Under the pieces are notes generated by a model. The model did not search any database. It was not told where the DNA came from and was given only the letters and a program-made list of their open reading frames with translations. From the NCBI GenBank assembly GCA_028551475.1, contig CM052356.1, forward strand, positions 17,883,884-17,947,883: a stretch of DNA of 64,000 bases, in the 5' to 3' direction. The position numbers and the translations under genes are program-made. This stretch comes from Casuarina equisetifolia. Lineage: Eukaryota; Streptophyta; Magnoliopsida; Fagales; Casuarinaceae. How positions within the stretch are numbered: the first letter of the stretch is position 1; each line of letters begins with the position of its first letter. Below, piece after piece: positions 51,573-63,139 of this stretch.

Positions 51573-53263
51573 TGTTGGAATATATTTTAATGATATTAGA
51601 ATATAAAAACATTTTGATGATGAAGAAAAATAGATATTATAATATGATAATATTATAACATTTTGTTAGAATATATTGATAATTAAATATAATTATAATA
51701 TGAAAATATTATAATTAATATTTGATTATTTATGGATTTTATAAGAAAATTAATGTTGAAATTGTATGCAGGAAATTGGGTTAGTATAAGCCCAGTCCAA
51801 AGTCTGACCCAGTCTAAAGTTTAACCCAGTCCAAAGTTTGACCCAGTCCAGAAAAGTCTGACCCAGTCCAGAGAGGTGTGACCTAATCCAGAGAATGTGA
51901 CCCAGGCCTTGAACACGACCCAGTGCGCGACCCAGTCCAAAATGCACGACCCGCGACCAACTTAAGCCCCGCAACCCAAAATTTGACCCGCGATGACGCT
52001 GTGACTTTGTCGGTAGATTTGGCCGTCCATTTCACCTCCGATCAAGGCGCATGATAGTTTGTTGGAAAGCTAATGAAGAGGAGAAGATTTTTGTGAAGAG
52101 AAATCAAAGACCCACTACTCAGAGAGGATCAATTTGAAGAAATGGTGAAGCTCGTCGAGTTTTTTCCCTAACTGATCAAAAGTGAAATTGGAAGCAAATT
52201 AGAGGGTTTCTAAAGATAATTTCAAAGGGATTTTATAAGGAAAAGGATGCTCTGTCAATCTATGAAGGACCCACAAAGAATTAATTAAAGATTCGAGAGA
52301 ATTGAAGAAGATTTAAGTGAAACCTGAAACTTGTTCCACAGAACCCGAATTACAGAGTTTTAAGTTGAGACCAAAACTGTACCATTTTGGATGGGGTTTT
52401 GAAATAAATGAAGGTAGAACCTCTTCCACGACATTCTATCTCTCTTAAGCTCGAAAATGGACAAAGAAGAGAGAAATAAGGAGCTCTAACGGGAAGAAGA
52501 TTTGATGGTGCTCAGAAGTGTCAGAATGGCTCTTTGAAGTGAGAGGTTAGTTGCTTTGAAGGTATTTAAGCAAGTTTATCTTCACCATTGCTAGTGGTCT
52601 AAAATCGTTAGAAAAGAAAGCAAGTTGTGAAGCATCTCATACTACTCATCCTAGCTCATCCAAGCTCATCCAAACCTATGATTTTGATCTTAATTGGGTG
52701 GCTAATTTCTAAGCTCATTACTTGCTTACTAAGAATCAATTTGTGCTTCATTATACTTCATTATTGAAGTTGATTTTTTGCAAGTAGACTCTGTTAGGGT
52801 TTGAACGAATTTGGGGCTTTTGTCCATTTACTCTATATTAAGCTTCTAGCAATTGTTTGAAGCTTCTGAACTTGTATTGCATATCTTATAGAAGCTTAGT
52901 TCAAAATTTGTAATAAGCTTGATAAACCTTGACTTGTTGATGTGTGTTGAGACACACATTGTAATTGTGATCCTTGGTGTAAGGATTGTTTGACTCCTTG
53001 AGGAGGAGTTGAAAAGTGTAGGAGAAAGTTTCTCCTAGCTTTGTAGTAAATTGGATTTCAACCGGTTGTGTTGAAGGAGAAAAGGGTGGAAGTAGGTGAA
53101 AAAGGACCGAACCACTGTGTAAACTTATGTCTTGTCTCTTTTGTGTTTAATTATCTTTAAATATTTTATTTGATTGCCAAAAGTGATTGAACATAAATTA
53201 AAAGTGAATTTTTAGAGAGAAACCTAATTCACCCCCCTCTTAGGTTGCTATAGGATCCAACAA
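51573..53263 (+). mobile_element. Ty1/copia (Sirevirus-like) 3' LTR
   Basis: Begins TGTTGGAATATA right after the polypurine tract and ends GGATCCAACA, giving the inverted ends TGTTGG..CCAACA; 1691 bases. Near the end are the CACCCCCCTC block and the T-rich TTGTCTCTTTTGTG region usual in Sirevirus LTRs. It holds a minisatellite at 51780-51965. The right edge abuts gypsy gag sequence on the other strand. No matching left partner LTR is visible in the window. Confidence 0.8.
51780..51965. repeat. GACCCAGTCC minisatellite within the copia LTR
   Basis: About eight to ten degenerate units of 16-22 bases built on AAGTCTGACCCAGTCC. Copies lose identity towards the right. Confidence 0.8.
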
Positions 53264-54964
53264 TAAGCATAACTGTCTCAAATACTTCCAGCTTCCTTTT
53301 ATTCCCTAGTATTTCTTTCAAAAATTCTGCATAACTGGACATTTGAACTGAAGTCTTTGCAAAAGGAATGTTAATGTGCAATTTTAAAGATATATCAAGG
53401 AATTTCAAAAATTGCTTATCTTTTTCGCGTTGCTGGAATATCTGGAGAGATGGAGCTGAAAGCATAAAAGGCATAGGATTTTCTAAAATGAGCTTGCTCC
53501 TATGTGCCTTCTCAAGTTGTATGCTGACATCCTTATCTATTTCCTCAAAAATCTCATTGTTAACATCATTGTCTCCCACTTACATGCCGCATGTTAGGGT
53601 TATTGCCTTTGTGGTATCTGTAGGGCTTTTCTCCACATTGCTAGGCAAAGGACCCTTCTGACTCTCTAAGATCATGCTAATTAGTTGGCCCATCTGCACC
53701 TTCAAATTTTGGATTGAAGCTTTTTGTCTTTGAAGGCTCACTTTTTGTTTTTGAAATCTCGCTTCAGTCCTCTCTATAACGTTCTGTGTGATGATGGCCA
53801 ATTTGGTAATTGTATCTTCCCAATTAGGCTTCTCCTTTTCTGTTTGCTCAAATGTTGGTTGTGGTCTCATCTTATTTGGATTACTTCATGAAAGATTTTG
53901 ATGGTTGTGCCATCTCGGATTGTACACGTTGAAGTAAGAATCATTTTATGACCTATTAGGAATCCCAACAAAATTAGCATAATCATTATAATAAGCATAA
54001 GAATTACCTAATTTACATTCCGTGCTCGCATGTGCTCCACCACAAAATTCACATGCTTTATTCTGATGTCTCATAACTGGAATACTTAGGTTGACTATCT
54101 TCTTATCGAGCACTTCCAATTACGTAAACATTGTGGTGAAGATATCTACTTCATGGACTCCACTTGCTTGATGCATTGGTAGTCTTTCAGTAGACCATTG
54201 ATAGTTATTAAATGCCATCTCCTCTAGAAAGTTAAATGCCTTTTCTAGTGTTCTACTATGTAAGTCCTCTTCTGCAGTTGTATCAATTACAAAATGAAGA
54301 TTTGTACTACACCCATTATAAAAAGTTTGTACTTGTAACCAAATGGGTAGTCCATGATATGGACATCTCCTCATAAGTTCCTTGAATCTCTTCCAAGCTT
54401 CATACAATGATTCATTATTCATCTACTCAAAAGTGAAAATATTGTTACGTAATTTAGCAAATCTTGTAAAAGGAAAGAACTTACTAAGAAATTTCTGAAC
54501 CAAATCATCCCATATAGTAATCAGTCTTGCAGGAAGTGAAGAGAACCAATTTTTAGTTGTATCTCTAAGAGAAAATGGAAATAGTCTTAACCTATTAACA
54601 TCCTCTGTAACTTCATAATCTCTAATCATGTCACAGAATTCAAGGAATGCTTCAATGTGAGCTTTTGGATCTTCATTTGGTAGCCCACTATATTGTACAG
54701 ATTTTTGAAGCATCTTGATGAGTACGAGGTTGACCTTAAAGTTATTTGCCTGAATTGTAGGCCTTTGAAAGCTTGATGTGGCATTCCAAAATGATGGTGC
54801 ATAATCTTTCAAGAGTCTACGTGTACCATCATTTTCCTCCATCTTTGTCTTTTCTCTACAACAAAATACAAGGTTAAAAGTAAAAATAAAATAAAAGCAA
54901 CAAAAGCTAGATTAAACTTAATCAGCAGTAAAGCAACCAATCCCTAGTAACGGCGCCAAAAACT
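53264..54964 (-). mobile_element. Ty3/gypsy gag fragment with primer-binding site (Athila-like)
   Basis: Fossil on the minus strand. Retrotransposon gag domain at 54842-54120 with typical words (LRLFPFSLRD, WDDLVQKFLSKFFP, LYEAWKRFKELMRRCP, LQVQTFYNG, LEEMAFNNYQW), followed by downstream gag-pol linker sequence to 53264 with FLKFLDISLKLHINIPF. The primer-binding site at 54958-54941 reads TGGCGCCGTTACTAGGGA on -, the tRNA-Asp type. Broken, a few breaks, and cut off at 53264 where the copia LTR begins. Pol and the other LTR are missing from the window. Confidence 0.85.
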
Positions 54965-55644
54965 TATTTGATGAAATTCTACATGCAAGTGTACACGTTA
55001 AACAAGTAATATAATGATGAATAAGAGTATCATCCTACAGGGACTGATGATTACTATACTAATTAATTACTAATGGTGAATAGTTTGTAGAGTTTATCTA
55101 GTCAACCGAAATGATAGGACATTGAATAAACTAACTAAATTTAACCTAAACTTGATTAACCAAACATGTTAGAGCGTCTGATTTTACCTAATTACTAGAT
55201 ACAAATTTCGATCATCCATATTCGTAAGATTAATTCTACTTATGTGATGGTTGAATTTCCTAATTTATTCACTATCCTATGTCTAGGTATAGCAAACCTA
55301 CTTAACTCATTAATTCATTGTGATTCTACATATGAATTAAATGAACTAAGTGCATTAAGATTTATGAATACTCTAGTTTACACCTAAAGTCATACAAATT
55401 ATATAGTATATGTCTATCCATATTAATCTATGGTTGCATATTACATGAAACAACTGCATGTCATCTTCTGTTGGTCTCTAACATGCAAATTAGATCATCT
55501 AAGTGATAGTTAGTCACTTAAAAGCATTAAACTTAGTAATATGCAACTTCATATTCGTAAAATATCTCACAAAACATAAATAATCATAACATTTCTACTT
55601 CAAAATCAAGTTACAACATAGCTCTAACAAACTGAACTAAAACA
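54965..55644 (-). mobile_element. Ty3/gypsy LTR, copy A (5' LTR, truncated)
   Basis: Adjoins the primer-binding site of the gag fragment and is alignable by eye with the LTRs at 57617-58881 and 59893-61465 (shared words ACATGCAAGTGTACA, AATATAATGATRA, TATCCTATGTCTAGGTATAG). Only the LTR's 3' part is present; it stops where a copia reverse-transcriptase fragment begins. Confidence 0.8.
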
Positions 55645-56060
55645 ACAAATTGCAAATGGATTTTCAAGGTAAACTTCATTTTGATGGCACTCTAGAAAGG
55701 TGTAAAAACTCAATTGGTTGCCAAAGACTTTCATCATCAACTAGTAATTGATTTTAATGAAATCTTCAACATGTTGTTAAACTTGTCTCAATTTGACCTA
55801 TTCTTATATTAGCTTATTCTTAGTAATGATATCTTTATCAACTTTATGCTAAGGATGCCTTTTTAGATGGGCAACTTGTTGAAAAAGTTTACATGGCTTG
55901 TCCATTTGGTTTTGTGGATCCTAATCGACCTTAGTATGTTCGTCATCTTTACCGATCTCTTTATAGTCCTAAATAAACACCTCGATGTTAGTTTCATTGA
56001 CTTAGCTATTGAGTTTATCTTGCTCAACATTTCCCTTATACTTGAATAGGACTAACTACC
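55645..56060 (+). mobile_element. Ty1/copia reverse transcriptase fragment, N-terminal half
   Basis: Fossil with several breaks. Diagnostic RVT_2 words on +: CKWIFKVN near the start, LVAK, then VYMACPFGFVDPNRP at about 55887-55931 and the LYRSLY block. A fragment matching the next part of the same domain lies at 63750-64000, so the two may be halves of one interrupted element. Confidence 0.8.
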
Positions 56061-56302
56061 AAACTTATGGCTCTTAGTACATAGTCAAGTGCTTGCCCAT
56101 CATTCAATGTAGAGCTTTGCGTTACCATGAGTTAGTTGTAGAAAAGGGTATAAGTGGACTTGGTGTGGAGGGTGTTAGATATAATGGCGAACCAAAAAGG
56201 TGGGATTGAATAGGTTACTTAATTTATGGCTAACCAAGGCACTTTATGCCTTCCCATTACTTAGTGTAGGGCTTTGTGCTGTCAAGAGTTAGTTGTAGAG
56301 GG
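56061..56302. repeat. Short dispersed repeats, two partial copies
   Basis: The block CTTAGTGTAGGGCTTTG..GTCAAGAGTTAGTTGTAGA occurs twice here (about 56090-56145 and 56255-56300) and again, diverged, at about 59470-59515. Both local copies lead into GGGTGTTAGATATAATGG. Looks like duplicated ends of an old retroelement. Confidence 0.55.
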
Positions 56303-57398
56303 TGTTAGATATAATGGCCAATTAAGATGGGGGGTTGAATTGGTGATTTGATTTATTACCCTTTAAAGTTTTTTGCAATATGCATAAAATTTATAGGTTA
56401 GGTGAGAAAATCAAACACAAACAAAGTAACACAATTAAGACACAATTTTTACCATGGTGGTTTTGTTTTTGCACCTACTTCCACTCTTTTTCTCTTTCAA
56501 CCTAACTAATTAAGGTCTACTTTACTCAACTCAAAAGAAAATATTTCCCCATAACATACAATCATTCTACCAAGGATTAGAATATAATGTGTGCCTCAAC
56601 ACACACCAACTACAATTCAAAGGTTTCTTAAACCTTTTATAAACTTAAGCAACTCCTTTAAGATATGAAATATATAGGAAGATGTTAGGACTAAGAGCTT
56701 TCTAATGATAACTGATAGCAAACTAAGTCCTAATCATGAAACCCCCAAATTATGATTAAGTTAGAGTTTTGGATTTATAAGCTAATATATGTGCAAAGTA
56801 ATAACCAAGGTTCAATTAGCACATATACAAACACATTTACAAGATATTTCAAATTATATATGGTCAATAGAGCACTTCACTAAAGATCTTCAAAGAAATT
56901 CAAAGCTTCACAAATCGATTTCATTTATCCTTTTTTGAGCACATTCAAAAACCAAGTACAGTAAAGTAGTGAGCTTTTATATCACACCTTAAAGATATAG
57001 CCATTTTGAATCACTTGTAGAATTTTTTTTTGTTAAAAGAGTAAGGTTATATTTTTTTGTGATGTTTCTGAGTGTCAAGAAAGCAAGTAATCTAGATTTC
57101 ACTTTAGTTCAAATCCTTATCAAAACTCTAGCGTTTCAATGAGTAATTTTTATTCTTCCTTTAATTGGGTCTTTGTAGGTCATTATTTGGATTGTGGGTC
57201 AAAATTTTGGGTTTTACCATAATCTTCCTCAAATATCTTTGTTTTTGACTTTAATCTTTTTGAGTTATTATTAGATCAACAAATAGGTTTCTTCTTCAAT
57301 AGATTCATGAGTTTTAGCTTCAAAATCTTTCAAACCCATTTCATCTTCCACAAATTGAGCCATACAAAACCCATCAGGGCATACCTTTTTCTCCAACA
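56303..57398 (-). mobile_element. Ty1/copia (Sirevirus-like) LTR in antisense
   Basis: On + it starts TGTTAGATATAATGG, soon followed by GGGGGGTTGAAT, the complement of the CCCCCC block near the end of Sirevirus LTRs. It shares the order of blocks with the LTR at 51573 (a short CAACACACAC word, TAAACCTT, AAGCAACTCCTT). The other end is placed at CTCCAACA (57398). No duplication was seen around these ends, so the right limit is uncertain. Likely a solo LTR. Confidence 0.6.
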
Positions 57399-57616
57399 AT
57401 CATTTAAATCTCATATGGGTTTGATAAATCAATATTTCCTCTTCATAAATCATGTTGAGTTGTATTAATTTTCTCTTCACGTTGCTTGGATTTCACTCAC
57501 ATTTCACTTTTGTTCACACACAAACAAAAATAGGTCATGTAATGCTTCAATTGGGTTGGACACAAAGGCCTCCAGGTTGCATTCGGGTCATCAAACAGGA
57601 TCATGGGCTTGTGGGT
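57399..57616. other. Unassigned sequence between two LTRs
   Basis: Possibly more of the copia LTR or an older element; contains GGGTTGGACACAAAGGCC. It ends in TGGGT, the left target-site duplication of the next LTR. Confidence 0.4.
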
Positions 57617-58886
57617 TGTTCGGTAAATTTTATATGCAAGTGAACATGTCGAACAAGTAATATAATGATAAGAAAGATATCGTCCCACAGAGATTGGTGA
57701 TTACTAGACCAACTAATTACTAAAGGTGAATAACTCCTAGAATTTATCTAGCAAACCAAATTGATGGATGATAGATTAACTAACTAAGTCTAAGAAAACT
57801 TAATAAAAGAAATATGTTAGAGCATATGACTTCACCATAATTACTAGGTACTAATATTGATTATTTATGCTTGCAAAAGAGATAATATCTATGTGATGGT
57901 AGAATTTCCTAATTTATTTACTATCCTATGTCTAGGTATAGCAAACCTACTTAGTTCATTAATTCACTATATCTCTATATATGAATTGAAACAAACCAAA
58001 TGCATTAGGATTTATGAATATTCCCAGTTTACATCGAAAGCCACACAAACAATATGGTATATGTCTATCCATATTTAATCTATGGTTACATATTACAAGA
58101 AGCAACTGCATGCTATTTCCTATCGGTCTTTAACATATAAATCAACTCATCTAAGTGGTAGCTAATCACTTAAAAGCATTAAACTCCATAATATGTAACT
58201 TCACATAAATAAAATATCTTGCAAAACATAATAATCATACCATCATAATTAGGTTACATCATAGCTCTAACAAAAATAAACTAAAACATAAAGAAATAAT
58301 AAGGAAGAATGGTAATAAGAAATAAAAAAGGCATCTTGAATCCAAGAACAAGAAGTCTGTCACCCTTTTTGTCTTCTCTTCAAGAAAATCTTGAATTCTT
58401 GGCCTCTCTCTTGAGTTGTGCTCAATTTCCTTCTCTCCCCTTCTTTTGCCTCTTCTCTTCTCTTAAATAGGGTTTAGGTTTAGACCTATTCTTATCCTAG
58501 TAGAATTGGGTCTTAGAGATCTAAAACAATTGGGTTTTGAACTCTTAATTTAATGAAGTTTTGAACTCATAATTTAATTAGGCTTTGAACTCCTAATATG
58601 ATTAGGTTTTCTAATTATTTAGAAAACCCAATAACAATAAAATCTAATAACAATCATTCAAAGCCCAAGCCCATCTTGACTCTCTTGATCATGATATTAC
58701 GATTTTACCACACAATAAGTATCAGGCTCTCCATGTTCATCTCTTTTCTCCTTGCCTTCTTGTGCTACATAAACAAGATAAATTTAGGTAAATAAAGAGG
58801 AGTTTAAATGTTTTCTCACAATTATTAAAGTTATTTATTGCCTAAAATAGGTAAAATAACTCTATAAAAATAGAGTTATCATGGGT
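57612..58886 (-). mobile_element. Ty3/gypsy solo LTR, copy B
   Basis: The LTR proper is 57617-58881. In its own sense it begins TGATAACTCTATTTTTATAG and ends ACCGAACA. It is flanked by a perfect 5-bp duplication TGGGT (57612-57616 and 58882-58886), which proves insertion as a unit and later loss of the inside by LTR recombination. Same family as copies A and C. Confidence 0.88.
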
Positions 58887-59214
58887 CTTGACTACTTAGG
58901 ACTATGGTGCTAGGTTGCTTATAGCATAACAAGCTATATGAAGCCTCACATATCTAGATTATGCAGAACATTGGGCTCTTCATTTGGATAGGGCTAAATC
59001 ACAAAACTAGGTTGTGTTCTGTATAGTAGTAGACACGTTTTGGGTAACATAATTTAATCATTTGGATCATTTTTCCTAGAAAATATTAATGCATCATTTT
59101 CTTAATATTAAGACAATACATAAGTACTAATAAGAATGTTTTCTTTTTATAATTTTCTTTTTGCCATTATCAAAATACTAATAAAATATCAATATTCCTA
59201 ATAGAGGGGGCACC
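58887..59214. other. AT-rich sequence, nothing recognised
   Basis: No ORF or alignable repeat seen. It may be the older element into which copy B was inserted. Confidence 0.4.
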
Positions 59215-59581
59215 ATGAGTTGGCTTAAATACCAAAGCCTAAGTGGTTAGCACAACTTGTGTGGGAGTGTTAAGGTAATAAGGTAATGCATGAAAATCCT
59301 AACAATTAGTATTAGAGTGAGGTTACAAGTTCGAGTCTTGGCAAATGCTTTGAGGGTGGGGATTGTTGGGTTTATTAGCCTAGTATTTCCTTTGTATTCG
59401 AATGATACTAATTGCTTAACTTGGAGTTCCTAATGTGTTAGTTAGGTGTAACACTTTATGCTTGGCTATCACCTAATGTAGGGCTTTAGGCTATCAAGAG
59501 TTAGCCATAAAGAAGGGGTTCAAGTGAACTTGGTATGGAAGAGGCCTTATGAGTTGGCTTAAGTGTCCAAGCCCAAGTTAT
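59215..59581 (+). repeat. Old repeat: unit 1 and left half of unit 2
   Basis: Unit 1 begins GAGTTGGCTTAAATACCAAAG and runs through TTAGCACAACTTGTGTGGG and GGTAATAAGGTAATGC. Unit 2 begins at 59549 with GAGTTGGCTTAAGTGTCCAAG and is interrupted after AAGTTAT by the copia derivative; it resumes at 63594 with TAGCATGACTTGTGTAAAAG. Unit spacing is about 335 bases. Confidence 0.7.
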
Positions 59582-59892
59582 TGTTGGATGCAACTCGAAT
59601 TCTCAAAGGAGTTTCACATAATTTAGGAGTCCATGTCCTTAGATGACTTAGGAAAGGAAAGAGTCCCTGTCCCACAGGGATTAGAAGAAAAGAACTGTGT
59701 CCCCTACATTGGTTAGAAAACCAACCTGTGGGAGTTAGAAGGCCTATAAAAAGAGTCTATGTAGTCCCTAGGAAGATATAGAAGAACCTAAGCAATAATA
59801 CTAATAACCAAGTGTTGGGTTATTTGTTGAGTATTACAAAGCTAAGATTGAGAGAATTTCTTAATCTTTCTTTGTTAAAAGATTGGAGTTAT

Positions 59893-61465
59893 TGATAAAT
59901 TTATATTTTATAGAGTTATTATTATTATTTTAGGTATTATTTAATATATTTTTTATTAAATTATATTTGTATTTAATTATATTTTTTATTTTATGTAGCA
60001 AACCCAAAATAGGTGAAAAATAAGATAAATGAAGAGAAAAGAAAGAAAATAAGCTAAGGTTAGCTAGTGTATGGACGTGGCATGTGAGGAAAAGACGAAA
60101 AGAAGAAAAAGTAAAAAAGTAAAAGAGGAGGGGATTATTGGGCTTGGAGCGAGCAAAGAGAAAACAAGAGTAAGAGAACAGAGGAGAGATTCTGATGACT
60201 AGGACCTCATTGGAAAAGCAGAGGCCACACGCAACAGTGCGGGACTCTGAGGACCCCGGATCGTCGGGCAAAAGCCGACCATCGTGTCATTTTTTGACAA
60301 AGGCACCCATTTTGTGTGACCCATTTTTGGCACTTAAGACCCCTTGTCTGGCCATTTTTAGGTGTTTTCTGGTAAGGAAGGAACAGATCTGCAATCTTGG
60401 TGTAATTTTCGGTCATTCTATGGTAGTTGTAGGTAATTTCTAGTGGTTTTCCGATGAAGAATGGTGAAAGTTGCTCGAGCCTTTTCTGTTAGATCTACAA
60501 CATTCAGTGGCAATTCAACACAAGATTTTTATAGATTGGCACTCCAGGGGTCATTCCCGATAGTTTCTGGCAGTTTCTATGCAGAATGGCGGTGATGCGT
60601 GGTGATGGCGCATGAAAGCATGTTTGGCCCTTTTTTGTCTCGTTTTCCAGCCAGCTCCTCCTACTCTTCCTGATGTGCATATTTGTCCAAATTTCTCTAA
60701 TTTGAAGACATTTTAGTGACAACTTTGATGTTTTTAACTTTCAGAATGCTTTGTTCAATTTCTAGCACTGTTTTTATTCATGTAAATATAATGTTTTAGT
60801 TTATTGTGCTAGAGCTATGATGGAACTGGATTATGAAATATAAATGGTATGATTATGATGTTTTGTGAGATCTTTTGTTTGTGTGAAGTTGTATTTTACT
60901 AAGCTTAATGCTTTTAGGTGGGTAAGTATTACTTAAATGATTTGATTTGCATGAGACCGATAGGAAATGACATGTAATTACTTCTTATAACATGCAACCA
61001 TAGATTAATATGGATAAACCTATACCATATGATTTGTATGACTTTAGGTGTAAGTTAGAATATTCACAAATTTGAATGTACTTAGTTCATTTAATTTATG
61101 GGTAGAAATACATTGAGTTGATGAGTTGAGTAGGTTCATGATACCTAGACATAGGATAGTAAATAAATTAGAAAATTCCACTATCACATGAGTATAATTA
61201 ATCTTGCTAACATGAATATTCGATATTCATATCTAGTAATTAGGTGAAATCAAATGCTCTAACATATTTTGTTAATTAGATTTAGGTTAAATTCAGTTGT
61301 TTACTTAATGTTCTATCATTTTAGTTGGCTAGATAAATTTTAGGAACTATTCACCATTAGTAATTAATTAGCTTAGTAATCACCAATCTCTTTGAGATGA
61401 TATCTTTACTTATTATTATATTACTTGTTTGACATGTACGCTTGCATGTAGAATTTCACCGAATA
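59893..61465 (+). mobile_element. Ty3/gypsy solo LTR, copy C, inside the copia left LTR
   Basis: Begins TGATAAATTTATATTTTATAG and ends TTTCACCGAATA. Flanked by GTTAT (59888-59892) and GTTGT (61466-61470), a 5-bp duplication with one later change. The right copia LTR shows the matching uninterrupted sequence at about 63440-63460. Its sense strand is opposite to that of copies A and B. Confidence 0.85.
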
Positions 61466-62648
61466 GTTGTAATAGTTAAATCTTTTAGTGGAAAGAAAAG
61501 GGAATAGGACATTGTTGGTTTGAACCTTTAAAAATCTCTTATGTTGCCATGTATGGGTATGCGTGCTTTGGTCCTTTGTGGAGGAATTGTGCTAGCAAAT
61601 TTGTAACAAGTGGTATTAGAGCCTAGGTTAAGACTTTAGGCAAGGTGAGGTACAAGTCAAGGTAGATTGTGCAACATTAGCAGTTGAAGAGGATCGTGCT
61701 TTACATGGTCAACATTTTGATTGATCACTCTATCAGGTCAGATCTATTTTGGGTGTTTCTTAGCATAACTTATGGATTTATTTTTGTTGAGTAGTGATAT
61801 AGTATAAGTAGAAGCATTAGTCATAATGGATGAAATTAAGTAAAGTTAGTATACAAGATTGTTAGTACACTAAGGTCTTGATGAGGCCTTAGAGGAGAAA
61901 AAGCCAAAAGGTATGGAAGAAAAGATATAAAAGCAAAAACAAAGTAAGGCCTTAAGTGTGATTAAAATGATGATCTCTCCAAACATCAATCAAGGTGTTG
62001 AATGAAGAGACACTTATGAATTTATGAAAAAAGTTAGAGAGTGTTTATGTATTGCGATCTCTAACAAATAAGCTATATCCCAAGATGGAGCTCTACTCAT
62101 TGAAGAAGAAAAAAGTATGAATCTCCATGATCATGTGAATAATTTTGAAAAGGTAGATGCAAAGTTATCTCATTTGTTAAGTAGTGAAGAACAGATAAGG
62201 GAAAAAGAGAAGGCTCTACTTTTATCATCTTTGCCAAAATCGTATAAGTCATTTGTTTAGTCTTTGTTGGTGGGCAAGAAGACATTAATGATGGATGATT
62301 GACCACATTATTATGTGATAATGAGAGATTAACGGGAGAAAAGAATGAAGATTGTGAGGCATCAATGTTGGCTGTAAGAAGTTCTTTTCGAAGGAAGACT
62401 TCAAAGGGTAGAAGTGGCTTGAGAGGTAAGTCTAAGTCATGGCAAAGAAACCCTTATGAAGATAAAGAATGATTATTGCAAAAGGAAAGGTCAGATAAAA
62501 GAAATTATAAAAAAATACTAGAAGATCTTGCAGAGTTTAAGAAAATGAAAAATGAGGACTTAAACTTACAGATCTGTACTGCAAATGATTCTAAGATTCT
62601 TCCATTGCCTTTAGAAATGGGAGGTCACATGTAATGAGTGACAAATAG

Positions 62649-63139
62649 TTGTTAGATTCCACTGTAGGTTCTCATATATGTAGGGAAGAAGCTTGTTTTG
62701 ATATCTTGAAGAAAGGAGGAGATCTTGACAACATCATTGCAGGAAACAAAGAGAAGATGAAGATTGAAGGTGTTGGCACTGTCAGATTCAAGCTTCATAA
62801 TGGTGATGTCAAGAGTTTGCAAAATGTGATCTATGTACCATCTTGTGGCTACAATGTTATAACTATAAGGGAGTTAGCTACACATGGGTATTCAGACATT
62901 GAAAGAGGTGATTGGCTCAAGATATTCAAACAAGGCAAAGTTGTTCTTCAAAGTAGAAGAGAAGATGTAAGAATATTTATTTTCTTGATGATCAAGCTAT
63001 TTAGAAGAAAAGTGAAGACAACAACATCAATGAAGTCGATTGGAATTTTATCTAAGCACAAGAAGACCAAAAAAGACAAGTGTGTGAAGTTTTATAAAGA
63101 TGTGAAGATGTTTGAGATTTCTTTGTTAAGGGAGGAATT
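62649..63139 (+). mobile_element. Protease region of the copia derivative
   Basis: Part of the fossil at 59582-63588. It is recognised by LDSTVGSHIC (the retropepsin active-site region of Tnt1-like elements, DSG-type position), then GVGTVRFKLHNGDV, LQNVIYVPSCGYNVI and an ELATHGY block. It runs almost straight into the polypurine tract. Confidence 0.7.

Noticed and set aside
53368-53661. 97-codon plus-strand stretch over the gypsy fragment
   Set aside because: Shadow of the minus-strand gypsy linker sequence.
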